Shown here: positions 11,186-21,589 of the stretch, one piece after another
Layout: each line of letters starts with the position of its first letter
How positions within the stretch are numbered: position 1 is the stretch's first letter
Assembly: GCF_040954645.1 (NCBI RefSeq)
Contig: NC_092806.1
Location: 21,973,644-22,037,643 of the forward strand
DNA: 64,000 bases
Source of the DNA: Diabrotica undecimpunctata
Lineage: Eukaryota; Arthropoda; Insecta; Coleoptera; Chrysomelidae
Direction: 5' to 3'
The notes under the pieces: generated by a model
Database searches by the model: none
What the model was told of the DNA's origin: nothing
The model's input: the letters and a program-made list of their open reading frames with translations, nothing else
Translations under genes and position numbers: made by a program

Positions 11186-11289
11186 TTCTATATGTGACGG
11201 TAAACTTTTGAAAAAATGCAGGTTTGGTATAATCTCTTACAAATTACATACTTTCAAAGTACTGTCATTTGCTTTTAGTTGGTATTGCT

Positions 11290-11665
11290 GGTGATCCGAA
11301 TTTCAAAACAAAAATTTTTGGACTTCACGTCTGAACTGATCTTAAAGTCGTCTTCCACCGAGTCCTTAAATCGTGCTCTGGGCTTGTCTCTTCTCACTCC
11401 ATCCGGTCTTTGGTGATAAATGTGTTTCAACGGCTCCATCTCGTCCATTCTCTCTAACTGCAGCCGCGGCCTGTTTATTTTGATGGACCTACTAATACTA
11501 GGTTCACTATAAAAGCGGTAAAGCTAACAATTAAAGCGCTTACGCCATAATCCGTTCTCCAGCATGCCTTTATAAATATGTCTGAGGACATTACGTTCTC
11601 AAAGGCCTAAACGTTCTGCATCGCTTTTTGTAATCGTCCACGTTTCTGACGCAAAAGTGAGGCAG
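11290..11665 (-). pseudogene. Non-LTR retrotransposon post-RT tail relic
   Basis: Minus-strand fragments include WTITKSDAERL, LRHIYKGMLENGLWRKRFN, RMDEMEPLKHIYHQRPDGV and RARFKDSVEDD. This is the W-T-x-T-K ... R-x-I-x-G ... GR-P-R-x-R-W architecture at the end of many arthropod endonuclease-RT LINEs. Several stops and lost residues; a different family from the neighbouring 11.0-11.2 kb tail. Confidence 0.65.
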
Positions 11666-12049
11666 GGCTTTTTTTTATTGACATCCCAATTTATTACAAT
11701 CTGCAGTTTTTATAAAGCAAGCATTAAGTTTAATCTGCATCAAATTCCTGGCTAGGTGATTTGTTTGTTTCCGCAATCGGTATTTTTTATTTGATATGTA
11801 ATTTCTTAAGAACTTACTCGCCTTGGCTCTAAGTTTTTTAAAACAAATAAAGTTTTTGTCACTTTTGTTTCGGCGGTACTTACAAAGAGCAGTTTTGTAT
11901 TATTTTACAGCAGTTAATTTTCTTGTAGAAGTTATTATACTTTTTCCTACGTAAATATCATCAGTTGAGATAATTGTTAAAATATCTACATCATTATCTA
12001 TATTTCCAGAGAAAAAAATTTGTTTAATTTGCCGGTCTACTTCAGTTTT
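11666..12049. other. Spacer
   Basis: AT-rich, nothing recognised. Confidence 0.35.
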
Positions 12050-12835
12050 GAAACTTGCCCAGTCAGAATTAGAAATCTCCCACTTTATTACTGTTCCTGT
12101 TGATTTTTCTTCATTATTTGTTATGAGGTCGAGAATGGAGAATTGTTATGGTTACTATAACATAGATCATCTTAAACATTCCATGTTAGAGAAGGATATA
12201 TTTTGGAATCACATAGACTTAGGTCAATCGCTGATAAACTTCCTGTTGAAATATTGAAATGAGTGTTGGAACTATTATTTAGAAAACAAATGTCGGTAAT
12301 GTTTAGAACGTTCTCTACAACTTTTCCTTTGCCGTACGTGGTTTGTGTACCCCATGCAATATTGTGGGCATTAAAGTCTTTGACAATTACAAATTGTGAT
12401 GGAGGTTAAAAAATTAAGTCTACCAGTTTAGCTTCAGTAAGATTGTAACTCGGTGGGATATATATACTGCAAATAACTTTCTTTTAGGGCACCATATTGT
12501 TACTGCGATTTCTTCTAGGTTTGTAACTAAAGACAAATATGTTGAATAGACGTCATTTTCGACAAAAATTGATGTTCCTGTATTTGCTCTTAGATATTCT
12601 GTTCTTACGTGATGATACTTTCATAACACCTAAGATCAATATTATGATTTTGTTTAAAATTGGTTTCCTCCTTGTAGGCATATTATATTTGGATTGGTGT
12701 CGCTAATGAGTTGTTGGATTCTTTCAAAGCGACATAAGAATCCGCTACAATTCAATTGAATAAGTGTGAAGGTTGTCAGTGATTGGATTTGTCAGACTGT
12801 TGTGAATGTTCGGTTGGGTGTATTTTGGATTTGAA
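12050..12835 (-). pseudogene. I/Jockey-type LINE endonuclease (APE) relic
   Basis: Reading leftward on the minus strand from about 12780: LNCSGFLCRFERIQQLISDT, NPNIICLQ, then RTEYLRANTGTSIFVEND and YLSLVTNLEEIAVTIW. This is the start of an apurinic-endonuclease-like domain, which nicks target DNA in LINE insertion. The catalytic Glu after ICLQ is replaced, and stops and frameshifts follow. The first conserved Asn of the LNCxG motif is present. RT is missing. Confidence 0.65.
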
Positions 12836-12837
12836 CT

Positions 12838-13250
12838 TTGTATAATTTCTATATTATAATTTACCGCCGTTCTCCACAGTTTTATCTCATAGGTCCATAT
12901 TGGCTTCAACACCGCTTTGTATAGGAGTAATTTATTGAGTTGTTAACTGAGATTGTTTTCCTATTAGCCAGTATATGTGGAAGATATATATGTGAATCCC
13001 AAGATACTTTACATCATCTGTCTGTGGTATTTGTTTGCGCTTAATATATACAGGTGGAGATGTTCCTGTACGGGTTGTAAATTTTAAATATATCGACGTG
13101 CTCATTCGGTTTATTTCTGAATTTTTTTAACCATTTTTCGACTTCATGAATGTTATTTTGCAGGAGTTCTGATACGATGTGTGGATTCTTGTTGGAGGTA
13201 TTAGAGAGGTTGGAGCATGAGAGAACGGACTTAATAAAAGTTCTGTATAT
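12838..13250 (-). pseudogene. Jockey-clade RT C-terminal relic
   Basis: Minus-strand pieces in order are EKWLKKFRNKPNEHVDIF, QIPQTDD (frame-shifted), KYLGIHI, and LNKLLLYKAVLKPIWTYEIK with LWRTAVNYNIEI. The LLLYK-x-x-LKPIWTYG-x-x-LWG-x-A-x-x-x-NI block is a hallmark of Jockey-clade RT C-termini. It ends directly against the endonuclease relic of a different element, so two LINE fragments are fused at about 12837. Confidence 0.75.
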
Positions 13251-14706
13251 AAATATTTTGGTTCTTTTTGTGAATATTTGATGTTTTGTGGCTGCGTAAT
13301 TACCTGAGTATGGTAAAACTATGTCTTACCATACTCAAAATGAAATATAATGAAAATATGGGTATCTATTTATGGAGCCTTATTGTATCTCTTGTTGATT
13401 TTCTTTGGTATTTTCACTTGTCTCTCTTACTCCCCCTCTCCCTCTCTCTTTTTCTCTCTCTCTCCTTTTTTCTCTCTAATGTAATATATCAACTTTGGAA
13501 TATAATTTTTTAAAAAAAGGTTTAAAAAATTTTTCACAAACGTTTAGTCTCAATTTTAAGACAATAAAAGACACATTTAACATTATTCTGCTAACAAAAA
13601 GAACAAAAATTGTACTTATAAGTAAAGAAGATTTGGAATCTGCTGTTGAAAAACAGTTGTTAATTTTAAGCCACCCTGTACGATATAGTAAATGCTGTAT
13701 TATTTATAATAAGATATAATAAATTCAGTAATCATGTCATCGTTCTTCTATGCCTGGAGGTGTCTCGAGGCCTTGTTTGAAGAGCCGTCTCGTCCGCCAG
13801 GGTGATCGATCACTTGACAGTGTAGTTCATGTTTGGTAATCAATCAGAGACAAGAGCGACACACAGCCAACAGTATCCTGCTCATTAACAGTTCCACTAA
13901 TCACTGCCTAAATTAGGTCGGCTGACGTGACTTGAAAAATATTTTCACGTCCATTTAATTTTGGTGGCAGTTGACACGCCAACATGCATTTTATCATTTT
14001 TGTAATATGGCTGGATAAATTACACAAAAAAGTCGATTATCCCGTGGCGTTTCCATTTTCTAACGGACACATTTACCTCGGAAATGTCATGGTTTTTTGT
14101 TGTACAATGTTGGAAAAAAGGTTGCGGCTAGCTATTTTTAAAAGTACAATTTTTATGGTACATTCGTCAAAATTAGGATTTTATTTTTCATATGCACTGT
14201 CCCCGATATAGTAAATTATTATGCTTGTGTATTTTGGAATGTGTATAAGAGAATAAAATGATGGGGATCTATTTGAAACTAAAAATATCTCAAATATCTT
14301 TAAAACTATTCGAGTGAATCTACCATATTGTTTTTAACTACTAAACTGAACGGAAAGGAATGATTTGAGGGAGATTACATGATATTTTGACGATGTTCGC
14401 TGAAAGTACAGTAAAAAATATGCTACTCGCTACAATTTATAGCAATTGGCTGCATACGCTAGCAATCTTACGCACTGGTTACCTTGGAAATATGAAAAAA
14501 AGAACGTATTGGATGAATCTAGCTCAAAATATTTACAAGATATATAGAAATAGACATGTAGAAAAATATTCAGAATACATTTTTATTCTTTTATGGATTT
14601 CGACAAAAAAGAAACATATATAGAAACAAAAATAAATAAAAAATGCATAAATACATTTTTGAACAAATGACAATAATAGTCCAGGCGCGATCTGTCGATC
14701 ATAATC
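13251..14706. other. Spacer with pyrimidine tract
   Basis: A CT-rich tract (13418-13481, TCTCTC/CCCCTC runs) is the only notable feature. Short open frames at 13286-13719, 13984-14211 and 14387-14623 resemble nothing I recognise. Confidence 0.45.
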
Positions 14707-14738
14707 GACATTTTTCATAGAAGTCTATGGAAAATGTC
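14707..14738. repeat. Small hairpin
   Basis: Arms GACATTTTTCATAG (14707-14720) and CTATGGAAAATGTC (14725-14738) pair with one mismatch around a 4-nt loop. Confidence 0.75.
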
Positions 14739-14770
14739 CAATAGTGTCCACAGACAAATGTCGTTTTCAA

Positions 14771-14861
14771 TCTCCCGAGCCCCCAGACACTGCTGCACTG
14801 ATCACTAATCAGTAGTGCAGTGATTAGTGATCGGTGTAGTAGTGTCTGGGATCTCGGGAGA
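14771..14861. repeat. Long hairpin, 41-bp arms
   Basis: Arms 14771-14811 and 14821-14861 are reverse complements at roughly 90% around the 9-nt loop GTAGTGCAG; the outer edges are TCTCCCGAG and CTCGGGAGA. It could be a small foldback MITE or, if transcribed, a microRNA/hpRNA-like stem. No flanking duplication was found. Confidence 0.85.
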
Positions 14862-15033
14862 CTGAGATACCGGAAGCCCTGAAGAAGATATCAGAGTGTA
14901 TGTTGAAAGGTCGGCGCAATGATAATCGACACGGTTTTACCCGGACCACTGTTTGGAAGACACTGCGTATGGTAAAACCTTTCAATTGAAGATGTCGAGT
15001 AAATACGAAATTACCGCAGGTGAGTAGAGTTAT

Positions 15034-17657
15034 TTAAAGTAGAGTAGAATAGTAGTAGTTTAAAGTATAGTAGAGTTAGTTAAAGAGGAGGGTTGATGGG
15101 CCAGGATAGCATCCTACCCATTGTAAAATAACAGAAGGCTCAATCAGACGGAATCTAAGATGACGAACCCGCAAAGAAAAGGAAAACGAGAAGGAAAAAT
15201 AAGCCCACAATTAGATTAGAAACATGGAACATTACTTTTTTCAACAACAAATACCAAGAGATAATAGAAGAACTAATAAATAAAAACATAGACATTTGTG
15301 CAATCCAAGAAACCAAGAAGACAAGCAGAAAGGTAAAGGCCAAAGAGACTATACCCAATATTTTCTAGCATACAGTGGAGTGAAGAAAGAAGAACGAGCA
15401 CGAGCAGGCGTAGGTATACTTGTCTATAAAAAATTTCAAGACAACATAAATAACTGACGTTATATCTCCGAAAGAATAATACATATGAACATCACAATGG
15501 GCTACCAAAAATTAAATGTCATATCTATCTATAGCCCCGAGGACTGCAATCCTAAGGAAGAAAGAGAAATTGCAAACCATCCTGAATGAAATACCTCATA
15601 AAGAGCCCTTAATTCTATGGATGGCCTTAATGCACGAGTCGGAAATGAAATAGTTTCAGCATTAAAACAGAGATTTAATGAAAACCATGTCAACGCAAAT
15701 GAAGAACGCATGGCTAATCTCTGTGCTATTAACGAACTGAGAATCAATAATACATTTTTCGACCATAAGCTCCAGTATAAAAATACATTTGAAAACTCCA
15801 GGGGGCACAAATCTATTATTGATTTTATAGTCACTAATAGAAAAATCCATCCAAAACAGATTCTAGATATCCGAACTTTAAACTCGCCAAACGCAGGGAG
15901 TGAACACAAACTAGTACTAGCAAAAATAAGAATGAAAATAACACCAAAACATTTTCTACAGGAAATCACCGAGGAAAAATTTAATGTAGAATCACTCTGG
16001 AACGTCTCTACAAGAAAAATGTACCAAAGGAGGCTAACGCAGAAAATACAGCTGAAACAAATAGACGACATCGAAGATATAAACTTAAGCTGGGAGAAAA
16101 CCAAAAAACCAAATTGAAGAAGCAGCATCAGAAACTCTAGGAAAACGCAAAGTCATACTGAACAAAAGAAACAACAATAATACAGCATGACTCAGAAAAT
16201 AAATAAAAGAGAAATGTAAAGAGAAACGAGAGGCCTACACGAAGTAATAAACATCAAATATCCTGAAACCGGAGACACCTATAAAAGAATACGAAATAAA
16301 ATAAAGCAGTTGTTAAGAAGAACAAAAAATGAACACTGGGAACAGTTTATAAAAAGGATGGAAAGTGACTTTTACGGTCCACAAAAACAAATATGGAGAT
16401 TCATAAGAAACCAACAGATAGAAATGGCAGAATTGAAGGAATACAGTAACATACCAGCAAAAGAATATTAAAGATTCCTGACGGAACTGTTTAAAGGAAA
16501 GGAAAATAATAATCAACACAAAAACGTACCTGAATTAAGACACGAAATAGAAATCAGTTTTCAGGAAGCAGAGGTAGCCATAAATTCACTTAAAAATAGA
16601 AAGTCACCAGGACCAGACGGAATAACCAAGGAGCTTTTAAAACACGGACGAGAAAGTATAACCCTAGAGATAACAAAACGTATACAACAACTAATATTGC
16701 ATTGCAAGATACCAGACGCATGGAGAAACAGCATAATGATACCAATGTTCAAGAAAGGAGATAAAGAAGTGGTATAAATCTACTGAACACCGCACTTAAA
16801 TAAAAAACTAACCCAGTGTATACCAGTACAAAGCGGAGTCTGACAGGGTGACTCGTTAAGCCCACTTCTCTTTAATATAATAATGAACGAAATAATACAA
16901 GCAGTACGTAAAGACCATGGTTACAAAATGGAGAACAAAGGAATCCAAATATTATGTTATGCAGACGACGCCGCATTAATGACCGAGACAGAACATGAGC
17001 TCCAAAGATTAACACACATCTTCAAATGTCTGACAACATCTAAATACCCACTACGATGTAAAATCGAAACTGATGGGAAAATAATAAACTAGGAAGCAAG
17101 GTTTAGATATCTGGGAATAAATATAACTAGTTACGGAGATGTTGAAGAAGAAGTACAACAACAAAGCTTAAAAGCAATAAAGCGGCGGGATTTCGTAATG
17201 ACCCAATCTGAAAGAACAAACACCTTGAAAAGACAAGACAAAAACAAGAATCTATAAAAGAGCAATTAGACCTATATTAAGATACACGGCGGATACAAGA
17301 CCTGACACATTTAAAACGAGACGACCTACTAGAAACAACAGAGATGAAAATACTTCGACGGATATCAGGAAAAAGTCTGTTGCATAGGGAGAGAAGCGAA
17401 AACATAAGAAGATCATGCAATATAGAAGACGGGTAAATGGATGGATAACAAAACAGAAACAGGAGTGGAACGAACACATTAGTAGAATGGCAGGGAATAG
17501 GATAGTACGATTAGCACGAGATAAGTCACCAAATGGACGAAGAAGTATTGGCAGACCAAGAAAAAGATGGTGCAATCATTTAAACCATTTTACTAAGCTA
17601 ATATTGAAGAAGAAAGAGGCTTTAAAGCCTACATACAAGAAGGAAGAAGAAGAACAA
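15034..17657 (+). mobile_element. RTE-like LINE (family B), nearly full length
   Basis: A perfect 12-bp duplication, GAGTAGAGTTAT, sits at 15022-15033 and 17658-17669. From about 15190 a broken endonuclease domain reads ETWNIT, IDICAIQETKKTS, RAGVGILVYKKFQ, YQKLNVISIYSPED, GLNARVGNEIV and SEHKLVLAKI. The best open part is 15617-16117. RT follows near 16540: FQEAEVAINSLKNRKSPGPD, IPDAWRNSIMIPMFKKGDKE, then VQSGV-QGDSLSPLLFNI, CYADDAALM and FRYLGIN. The tail at 17415-17663 has WNEHISRMAGNRIV and RRSIGRPRKRW and ends in a GAAGAA tail. Comparison with the 33.8-35.4 kb copy shows that about 150 codons of RT have been deleted after FKKGDKE. Many stops; inactive. Confidence 0.85.
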
Positions 17658-17669
17658 GAGTAGAGTTAT

Positions 17670-19476
17670 AGTTGAAAATCAAATTTGTAGGCATTAAAAT
17701 TATCAGTTTTATCAAAGTAAAAGCAAATGGGATTTGTAGATAGATCCGATTGATCTTCACTTTGTTTAAAAATTTTTTTAGAATTCTGTATACAGTTCTC
17801 GTCGACACTGTACACTGTAGTCAAATCATTACACAAACTAACTACATCGTTGACCAATATACTTTTATTCCTTTCATGGAGTCTACAATTTACGTTGTAT
17901 AGTTTTTTCTCCAATTGAAAAAATTGGACATCGTTTACATTGACTGCTCTCGCCTTCCATATTGCTCACAACACTAAATTACCTGTTCACTGCTTCGATA
18001 ATCTAATGAAATAATTAGACCAAAAGATGTAATAAAATTTTGCGACTTTCATTAGACATAGACATTCATATTAGCAAAAAATATACAATTATTTATTATT
18101 TATTGTCCAATTTAGCTGAATTGCTATTTAATTTGTTTATTTTTAGCGTCGTTATCCTTCTTTATTGGCGCGCACGTATCTTAATCATTATAATTGCTGC
18201 AAAACTTCAAATGTCATCTTTTATAATAACTCATTAAAATAAAACCGCTTATTACTCACAATAATGCATTGACATAAATACAGCTGTCAATTGGAAGAAA
18301 TGACTTGTCATACTCGGACCTAAGAAGCATTATTAAGAGAAGATTAATGCCGCTGATTACGTCCATGATATAATAGTGGTTGGCGACTTCTATACGCGAT
18401 TTCATTCTTTTCAACGCAGCTCGATAAGAAAATGATTTGTTTCGAGATGATATCGCGGAAGAGTAGAGGCATGGGTTACGTTTAATCTTCTATCAAGGCG
18501 GTGAGAGTCAAAAGAGAGGCTTCAAACGATGCGTATACAGTGTGTGCCATTGTTATTTATAGATCGATAAAAAATATATATGTTTAAGATCAAACCACAA
18601 TCGTTTTGAAGATCAGGATATATCTTTTATTATTGTAGAGTTTTAGTTTGATTTCCTCGTGATACTCAGGTTTCAATATAATGCCCCGTAATACTCAGAA
18701 TTCTGATACACTTGAAACCCCAATACTGTGGGATATTGTAATTTAGGAATAAGAATTTACAAGAAGGAGAATTGAGAGTGAAGTTTTTAAATGTACTAAT
18801 AAAGAGTCGCTTAGCTCAGAGGAATAAATTTAAAGGGCTAGAGAGACACAAAATCTCAAGGGATAATTCGGGCTAGCTTTTCTACACTTAGGATTGGCCT
18901 TGGGATAAAAGACCAATAGATGGGATAATAAAATTATATAAACAATAAAGAAAATGAGACCTTGTAACACAAACAATGAAATTAGATAGGACAACTTGGA
19001 ATATAATCTTGTATTAAAGGCATTATAAGTAAATACACGAAGTTGCCTAAGGTACTGAATGTGAGCCGCTCAAGACTAGCTTGAGAATTTAGAAATGAGA
19101 AAAAAAAACAAAAAACAGGTAGACCTAATACAATAACCTGGAATTACTTGTTAAAAACCACTATTTACCTTGTATTTCTATAATATACTGGTTAGTAGAA
19201 ACTGAAATAAAAAGCTAACTACTAATGACAACTACATTCATAAATTTTTAATAAACACAGTTCAAACAATTTACCTACATGTAAAAAAGCTGAAATAACA
19301 ATAGTGGTGGGGGTGTAAAGGTAAGATAGGGCCTAATGGCCACCAACAAATAAAAATTCCACCACTACTGTGCCAAGTGACAAGGTTATTAGTAAAAACA
19401 ATAATGTAAACTTCAGGAGAAAAGCGAAATAACTTAACACTAAAGGTTAGTATTAGAATACAAAGTAAACCTAGAC
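17670..19476. other. AT-rich spacer
   Basis: About 1.8 kb with no recognised gene. An 82-aa minus frame at 17666-17914 has no recognisable motif, and I do not call it. Confidence 0.4.
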
Positions 19477-19489
19477 TAGGTAAGATATT

Positions 19490-19996
19490 TATCATCATCA
19501 TCATCATCATCTTGGTGCTACAGCCCTTAGAGGGCCTCGACCTTCTCAAGCTTTCTACGCCATTCTGTTCTGTCCCTTACTTGCATTTTCCAGTTGCCGA
19601 CTCCGATCTTCTCGGCATCTTGTGTTATCCCATCCATCCACCTCAGCTTTGGTCTATCCCGTCTTCTCATTACCACGGGTTGCGCTGTTAGAATCTTTTT
19701 TATCATATTCGATTCAGGGGCCCGGGCTACATGTCCTGCCCACTGCAGGTGGTTTCGCTTAATTATAGTGGTAATATCTTTACCACCAAACGTATGCTTG
19801 TAGATATTCTGCAGTTCAAAGTTATATCTAAGCCTCCATATTCCGTTCTCACAGATCGTTCCGAATATCTTGCGTAGCACCATCTTTTTTAGCGTCCATG
19901 TCTCTGATCCATATATGAGAACGGGGACTATCAGTGTTCTATACAGCCTTATACGAGTTTTTTGAGACAGACAGTTTTGTTAGCTAAGTACTTTGA
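19490..19996 (-). mobile_element. 5'-truncated LINE 3' end with 13-bp TSD
   Basis: Perfect 13-bp direct repeats, TAGGTAAGATATT, lie at 19477-19489 and 19997-20009. On the minus strand the insert encodes RLYRTLIVPVLIYGSETWTL and KKMVLRKIFGTICENGIWR. It continues with HLQWAGHVAR, RRRDRPKLRWMDGITQD and DRTEWRRKLEKVEAL, and ends in a GAT-repeat tail (19493-19512 on the plus strand). This is the tail of an endonuclease-RT LINE of the FERK...RWAGHV...GRP...RW type. About 10 residues between KK and MVLRKIF appear deleted. The exact duplication suggests one of the younger insertions here. Confidence 0.9.
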
Positions 19997-20009
19997 TAGG
20001 TAAGATATT

Positions 20010-20839
20010 AAAGGTAAGAAAAGAACAACTATGGTTACAATAAATGAATAACTTACCTAGCAGACGCAAAGGGGTGAGGTACTCACCGATAGGACTACCA
20101 ATTACTATAATCAAGATATTTATATAAAATATGTAATAGAATGAGTCGGGTCAGAGACTCTTTATAAAAACCTATTTTAAAAAAACCGCAATAAATTTTC
20201 CCCTCCCTTATTGAACAACCTATATAAACTTTACTTACCTCCTCCCTATTTATAAAAAAAAACTAGGAAGTTTACTTGATTATATGCATATAAACAATTT
20301 ACATTGATTGTAAATCAAAACAAGCATCAACAATTCAGAGATATAAAACGATTTACAAGTATTTATATGAATTTAAAATTAACAAAAGCTTATCTGTTCC
20401 AACAGCTGGTTCCACAGAAAACAGGTCCACATAGGGTTTGACTCTCTTGGCTTTACAAAAACCAACGACGCTGGGAGGCTGATTGGAATAATCCAAGCTG
20501 ATTTTTTCAAGTGTTGCTCTTCAAATAATGTGCAACTATATGGGTGTATGAGTATATAGGTGTATGAGTGGATGGGTGGCGAATCTGCGACTAGTGCGCA
20601 GCGTTGGGACTTTAGAGCGAACTGCTACGCGCTTTCGAGTCTTGACTCCAACCCCAACTGACCACCAAACCAAGATTTCGCTTTGTCGCTCAGCCACAGT
20701 TGACACCACCAGCGACCTCTTACATTTTAATTTAGGCCGTGAGCGTATGTAAAGAGATTTTTACGGAAGCAGCGTGGTAACTGCTACACACTTCATGGTA
20801 AAGTCTAAAGATTTCCTTAAGGAGATTTTATCTCCCCAT
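20010..20839. other. Spacer, partly higher GC
   Basis: 20380-20760 is less AT-rich than its surroundings and contains a short 62-codon plus-strand frame (20564-20752) with no recognised motif. Nothing else seen. Confidence 0.35.
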
Positions 20840-21545
20840 CAAATTAAATTCTTAAAGACTGGAAAAAAGCGATTATATGTCCAATACACGAGAAGGAAAA
20901 CCAGCTCGGTTGTAAGAACTACAGAGGTATATCCCTACTCAAGATGAGCTACAATGTACTTACCGATCATAAATAGAATATTGGGATACTATACAGAACA
21001 AATAAGAGAATAACGAGCTGGATTCAGACCAGGACGGTTCACTATTGGCCAGGTACCTATTCAAACTAACACAAACATTATTATAGCTAAAATCTGGAAA
21101 TACGATATAGATATCTACCAGACCTTGAAAGATTGTTGACAACTCTATGACAGCATAAACAGAGACTATATTTTCTAATGCGAGATTTTGGTATTAAAAG
21201 ATATTGGTAAAATGAATTCAAGCCACCATGACTCACACAGAAACAGAAGTACTTATGATTTAAAAACTGACTGACAAATTTTATCCAGATAACTAAAAGG
21301 CTAAACTGTCAGATCTCGTCCAGATAACTAAAGTGCTAAAGTGACTGATCCTGTTTAGATAACTAACAGGCTAGCTCCGACGTTATTTAACATTTGCATA
21401 GCAAAGCATACTGCACTTTATCGCAGTTATTTGAACCCAAAGACATCCATGGGAAAGTAGAGTTTAAAGTTTATAAAACTATCATGCTACCAAAAGCCAT
21501 ATATGGCGCAGAAACATGAATTATGGTAGAAAAAATAATAAACCT
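20840..21545 (+). pseudogene. Non-LTR RT relic with internal deletions
   Basis: Plus-strand fragments read WKKAIICPIHEKENQLGCKN and YRGISLL near 20860-20930, a degraded AGFRPGRFTIGQ near 21020, and VYKTIMLPKAIYGAET near 21460-21520. These correspond to RT blocks 1-2 and the post-RT YGAETW motif, so the palm, including the catalytic Asp residues, has been lost. Stops are frequent. Confidence 0.65.
21287..21381 (+). repeat. 35-bp tandem repeat, ~2.7 units
   Basis: Units start AGATAACTAA at 21287, 21322 and 21357, 35 bp apart, with about 75-80% similarity. They lie within the LINE relic. Confidence 0.65.
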
Positions 21546-21589
21546 TTGTTCGAAATTCTGACGAAAATAGTCATTAAATATTTATCTAT

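Noticed and set aside
15529..16128. 199-codon minus-strand ORF
   Set aside because: Antisense shadow of the RTE-B endonuclease region.
17666..17914. 82-codon minus-strand ORF
   Set aside because: No motif, no upstream coding context; length is within chance expectation for this composition.
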